Source: an uncultured Saprospiraceae bacterium (GTDB lineage Bacteria; Bacteroidota; Bacteroidia; Chitinophagales; Saprospiraceae). From it: a DNA stretch of 9,845 bases. The stretch is taken from positions 1 to 9,845 of the forward strand of contig CALGLY010000008.1 in NCBI GenBank assembly GCA_937959095.1, given 5' to 3'. Positions 7,740-9,845 of this stretch are shown here, piece by piece. Every line of letters begins with the position of its first letter. Within the stretch, counting starts at the first letter, position 1. The position numbers were made by a program, and so were the translations under genes. The notes under the pieces are model-generated. The model did no database searches. It had not been told where the DNA came from and saw nothing but the letters and a program-made list of their open reading frames with translations.

Positions 7740-8741
7740 TTATTCTTTTCCTATTCCATTAGTTGATGCTATTGCAATATTCAACTTCTCTGTCATTTTT
7801 TGTTGTAGAAATACAATTTCTTGCCTTTGCTCCAATACTAAAGCATCTTTGGAATTACTTGAATTATTTCCTCCTAACTTAGATACTTTTATTTCCTCCT
7901 CCGCTTTAGCAAAATCCGTAGTACCTATATCCTTCGATCTAGGCTGATAGAAAGGATATTTCCTGAGAAGGAAATAAATAATTTTGGGGTATAAAGCATT
8001 AGATGAAAGGTCTATATCTTTAGTTTCTAATATACTATTAGAGTGAATTTTTTTACCTCTAAATAAATCTATTCTCTTTTCAAGTGTTGAGAGACCTTCT
8101 AGTTGAAGTCTAGTATTCAAATAGGATAAATCTTCCTTAAAAAATTCGTATCGGACAATCACTTTATTCTGCACTTGATTATCTAAAACATCCAAGTTCA
8201 TCACATACCAGTAAATGGCATTTTTCAGCATGGAATCCTTAGCACTATGCACCAAATGATAAATAGACTCAAATTTCGGTTCTTGTAGAATTTCTTTTTT
8301 GAGTCCCTTCCAAAAAGACTGTTCGAAACGATGGCCAACACTATAAAAATTGAATGGCTGCTGGCCTACTGATGCTAATACATCAACCAATTTTCTAAAT
8401 ACTAGAATATTCCAATCAGGAGATAATAGTTCATTAATTTTCTCCATCCGCCCATTTCCACGGATAAATTTCGTGATAGTAGGTACTTCTTCTACAGCTT
8501 GCATTTGTTCTAGAAATCTCCTATGCCTATCAGCCAATTTATCGTGTAGATGTATAAATTGTGGGCTTTTTACATGAAGATTAATACCTTCATAATTAGG
8601 ATGTTTCAAGTGCCGATGTTGCCAATAGTAGGGTTCATAGTTAATTTTGACGCGACCACACTTCTTTGCTATCAAATAGGAAAGATAAAGTTGCACCACT
8701 TTCGTACCAGAACGCCCTACCCCGTATATATTGAGATTCAT
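7740..8741 (-). CDS. Divergent sulfotransferase-like protein with helical C-terminal tail
   Basis: This 333-residue protein begins directly with NIYGVGRSGTKVVQLYL (4-20). That is a P-loop-like start resembling the 5'-phosphosulfate loop of sulfotransferases of the GxxRSGTT kind. WNILVFRKLVDVLASVGQQP (110-129) sits where the 3'-phosphate site (normally RDPxDVxxS) should be, and the usual Asp-Pro is replaced by Lys-Leu. VIVRYEFFKEDL (194-205) corresponds to the YED strand. These three blocks in the correct order support a sulfotransferase-related fold, but PAPS use is not certain. After about residue 280 comes a charged stretch, an Asn/Ser-rich linker (GGNNSSNSKD) and a Glu/Gln/Lys-rich helix (LVLEQRQEIVFLQQKMTEKL) that could form a coiled coil, which is unusual for the family. 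The gene follows the GT11-like gene after 54 bases, with AGGATAG about 10 bases before its ATG. Alternative: a P-loop nucleotide-binding protein of unknown role. Confidence 0.75.
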   Translation of the reverse strand: MNLNIYGVGRSGTKVVQLYLSYLIAKKCGRVKINYEPYYWQHRHLKHPNYEGINLHVKSPQFIHLHDKLADRHRRFLEQMQAVEEVPTITKFIRGNGRMEKINELLSPDWNILVFRKLVDVLASVGQQPFNFYSVGHRFEQSFWKGLKKEILQEPKFESIYHLVHSAKDSMLKNAIYWYVMNLDVLDNQVQNKVIVRYEFFKEDLSYLNTRLQLEGLSTLEKRIDLFRGKKIHSNSILETKDIDLSSNALYPKIIYFLLRKYPFYQPRSKDIGTTDFAKAEEEIKVSKLGGNNSSNSKDALVLEQRQEIVFLQQKMTEKLNIAIASTNGIGKE

Positions 8742-8763
8742 ATTTACTACTATCCTATGGTTT

Positions 8764-8798
8764 TAAGGGTTCGTTCTTTTGCAATCTTCAAGCCCTTA
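8764..8798. repeat. Inverted repeat between the GT11-like and sulfotransferase-like genes
   Basis: TAAGGG (8764-8769) and CCCTTA (8793-8798) form a six-pair stem with a 23-base loop. One arm includes the stop codon of the GT11-like gene. No T-run follows in the direction of transcription, so it does not resemble an intrinsic terminator. It could slow degradation or affect coupling between the two genes, but a chance repeat is equally likely. Confidence 0.3.
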
Positions 8799-9686
8799 GG
8801 AGGATACGTTCTGATGTTTAGAAGACTTGAGATAATTAATATAAGCATCTGTCTCACCTTCAAAACCATCATAATCTTCAGCTCGGATAGAACCTCCTAT
8901 ATGATTGGGATGTAGAATAATATCAGCTTCTGAGATAAAGGCCGCCCAATAGCTAAATGTGCTTAAAAGCGAGGTAAAAATCACATCGGCAGAACTCAAA
9001 TAGAGTAAATCTACGATGTCTGGGTTTTTACCAGCAAAGCTCACATTTCCAAGTTGAAGTATATCTTCAAATTCTTCAGGATATCCATCAGAAAATATTG
9101 TCACAGGGATGGATTTTTGCTGTTGCGCTCGAATACGCTTTACTCCCTCAATAAAGTATTCGTTTTTGGTAACCATATCAGGACGACGACTTACAAAATC
9201 GCCGCGACGAATGTGTAGAGCGATGCCTACCTTAGGAAGATCTTTTAACGTTTCATGATACTTAGGGCGCACCATTTTCAGCAATTCCTCTTTGATAAAG
9301 GCTCGATGCACGTGAAAGTCTGTGAAAAAATTTTCTTTTTTAGGTATTGGAATATATTGATACCGAACAAATTTAGCATCCGTATCCGATAAGTCTACAT
9401 CTAGTGGGGGGTTATCTAATAGATTATCTTTAGAAAAAAAATTGAAATATTGATACCTAAGCCTATTCGCAAATGTTTGACTAGACTTAAAGTATTTACC
9501 ATAAGCTCGTTTTATCCGCTCCCCTCTTAGCCAAGGACCAGGATAAAACTGACTCCAGCCATACACTTCTAGTGGTAGGTTGTTGGTATGTGCTAAGACT
9601 AAGCCTTTTGCCCAATTAAACAATAAATTGCACATACCTACTTTCGGTAAATCTACTACTACAAGTTCTATCTGTTTCCGTTTCAT
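8796..9686 (-). CDS. GT11-like glycosyltransferase (alpha-1,2-fucosyltransferase family)
   Basis: This 296-residue protein matches the layout of bacterial alpha-1,2-fucosyltransferases. VGMCNLLFNWAKGLVLA (16-32) corresponds to the family's N-terminal GMGNQLFQYA-type segment. VGIALHIRRGDF (153-164) is the HxRRGD signature that binds the GDP part of the donor. VTIFSDGYPEEF (195-206) and FTSLLSTFSYWAAFIS (237-252) are the later conserved blocks, the second matching the STFSWWAAWL pattern. The protein is cytoplasmic with no membrane segment. It probably adds fucose, or another sugar from a GDP-linked donor, to the repeat unit. The N-terminal motif departs from the usual form (CNLLF in place of GNQLF), so donor specificity may differ. 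This is the first complete gene after a 77-base gap holding a candidate promoter. The nearest purine-rich site (AGAGGA) is about 13 bases from the ATG, longer than usual. Confidence 0.82.
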   Translation of the reverse strand: MKRKQIELVVVDLPKVGMCNLLFNWAKGLVLAHTNNLPLEVYGWSQFYPGPWLRGERIKRAYGKYFKSSQTFANRLRYQYFNFFSKDNLLDNPPLDVDLSDTDAKFVRYQYIPIPKKENFFTDFHVHRAFIKEELLKMVRPKYHETLKDLPKVGIALHIRRGDFVSRRPDMVTKNEYFIEGVKRIRAQQQKSIPVTIFSDGYPEEFEDILQLGNVSFAGKNPDIVDLLYLSSADVIFTSLLSTFSYWAAFISEADIILHPNHIGGSIRAEDYDGFEGETDAYINYLKSSKHQNVSS

Positions 9687-9703
9687 ATTTATGTACTAAT
9701 CCT

Positions 9704-9715
9704 CTACTTAAGTAG
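9704..9715. repeat. Perfect 12-base palindrome (CTACTTAAGTAG)
   Basis: CTACTT and AAGTAG are exact reverse complements with no spacer. The palindrome lies just downstream of the candidate -7 element, about where transcription would start, 17 bases before the GT11-like ATG. It could be a protein-binding site. With no loop it is a poor RNA hairpin, and no T-run follows, so it is not a terminator. Confidence 0.45.
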
Positions 9716-9720
9716 TGAGT

Positions 9721-9728
9721 CAAAAATA
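9721..9728 (-). promoter_or_regulatory. Candidate Bacteroidota -7 promoter element
   Basis: Read on the minus strand this is TATTTTTG, an exact match to the Bacteroidota -7 consensus TAnnTTTG. It lies 34 bases before the GT11-like start codon, just after the end of the previous gene, where a promoter would be expected. No TTTG-type -33 element is present at the usual distance, and the region is T/A-rich, so a chance match is quite possible. Confidence 0.3.
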
Positions 9729-9763
9729 AACTAGCTACTAATTGGATTCTATTTTTTTTCTGA

Positions 9764-9845
9764 CTACTTGCCAGCCAACAAATCGATGGTAGCTAACGCT
9801 TCTTCAATCTTATTTCTCTTTAAGTGAGCACCATCCGTAAAAAGA
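9764..9845 (-). CDS. C-terminal end of an unidentified upstream gene
   Basis: A minus-strand frame is open from the right window edge to TAG at 9764-9766 and encodes 26 residues, beginning LFTDGAHLKRNKIEEALATI. Of the three minus frames, the other two hit stops sooner. The composition (a helix with alternating charged and hydrophobic residues) looks like a normal protein end, and the gene has the same orientation as everything else. Too little is present to name a family. By position it is probably another glycan-cluster gene. Confidence 0.6.
   Translation of the reverse strand, partial: LFTDGAHLKRNKIEEALATIDLLAGK

Noticed and set aside
6746..8741. The two adjacent sulfotransferase-type genes as a tandem duplication
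   Set aside because: Their P-loops (TIQKCASTLV against GVGRSGTKVV), second sites, lengths and tails differ strongly, so they are at most distant relatives.
8550..8915. Plus-strand open frame of 121 codons spanning the gap between two minus-strand genes
   Set aside because: It crosses the start of one real gene and the end of another, its composition is unlike a folded protein, and all supported genes run the other way.

Overview
The window is a one-way block of genes on the minus strand, AT-rich and tightly packed. It looks like part of a surface or exopolysaccharide biosynthesis locus. Several traits suggest a member of the Bacteroidota: few clear Shine-Dalgarno sequences, a TAnnTTTG-type -7 element (TATTTTTG) before the first complete gene, and the style of the families present. 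This assignment is an inference, because no taxonomic marker gene lies in the window. All positions below are window coordinates, and transcription runs from high to low numbers.

Layout in transcription order. (i) The last 26 codons of an unidentified gene (9764-9845). (ii) A 77-base gap with a candidate promoter and a perfect 12-base palindrome. (iii) A GT11-like (alpha-1,2-fucosyltransferase family) glycosyltransferase (8796-9686). (iv) A divergent sulfotransferase-like protein with a low-complexity and helical tail (7740-8741). (v) A 100-base gap. (vi) A classical sulfotransferase (6746-7639). (vii) An overlapping gene for an exported right-handed beta-helix protein, probably a lipoprotein (5179-6753). 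(viii) A 66-base gap. (ix) A coupled run: GT2 glycosyltransferase (4375-5112), Wzy/O-antigen-ligase-like membrane polymerase (3074-4375), second-family sulfotransferase (2287-3084), GnT-I-like glycosyltransferase with an EDD motif (1365-2294), left-handed beta-helix O-acetyltransferase (757-1353) and a SAM-dependent methyltransferase (1-760, cut by the window edge). Four of the five junctions in this last run overlap by 1 to 11 bases; the fifth has an 11-base gap.

How the genes fit together (inference). Glycosyltransferases assemble a repeat unit on a lipid carrier in the cytoplasm. PAPS-dependent sulfotransferases, an acetyltransferase and perhaps the methyltransferase decorate it. The Wzy-like protein polymerises the exported units at the membrane, and the exported beta-helix protein may bind, trim or epimerise the polymer outside the cytoplasm. 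The striking point is three different sulfotransferase-fold proteins in one short polysaccharide cluster. This predicts a heavily modified, sulfated bacterial glycan. The initiating sugar transferase, the Wzx flippase, the export proteins and the PAPS-synthesis genes are not in the window and would have to lie outside it.

I saw no tRNA or rRNA gene, CRISPR array, insertion sequence or broken gene. No gap between genes exceeds 300 bases.
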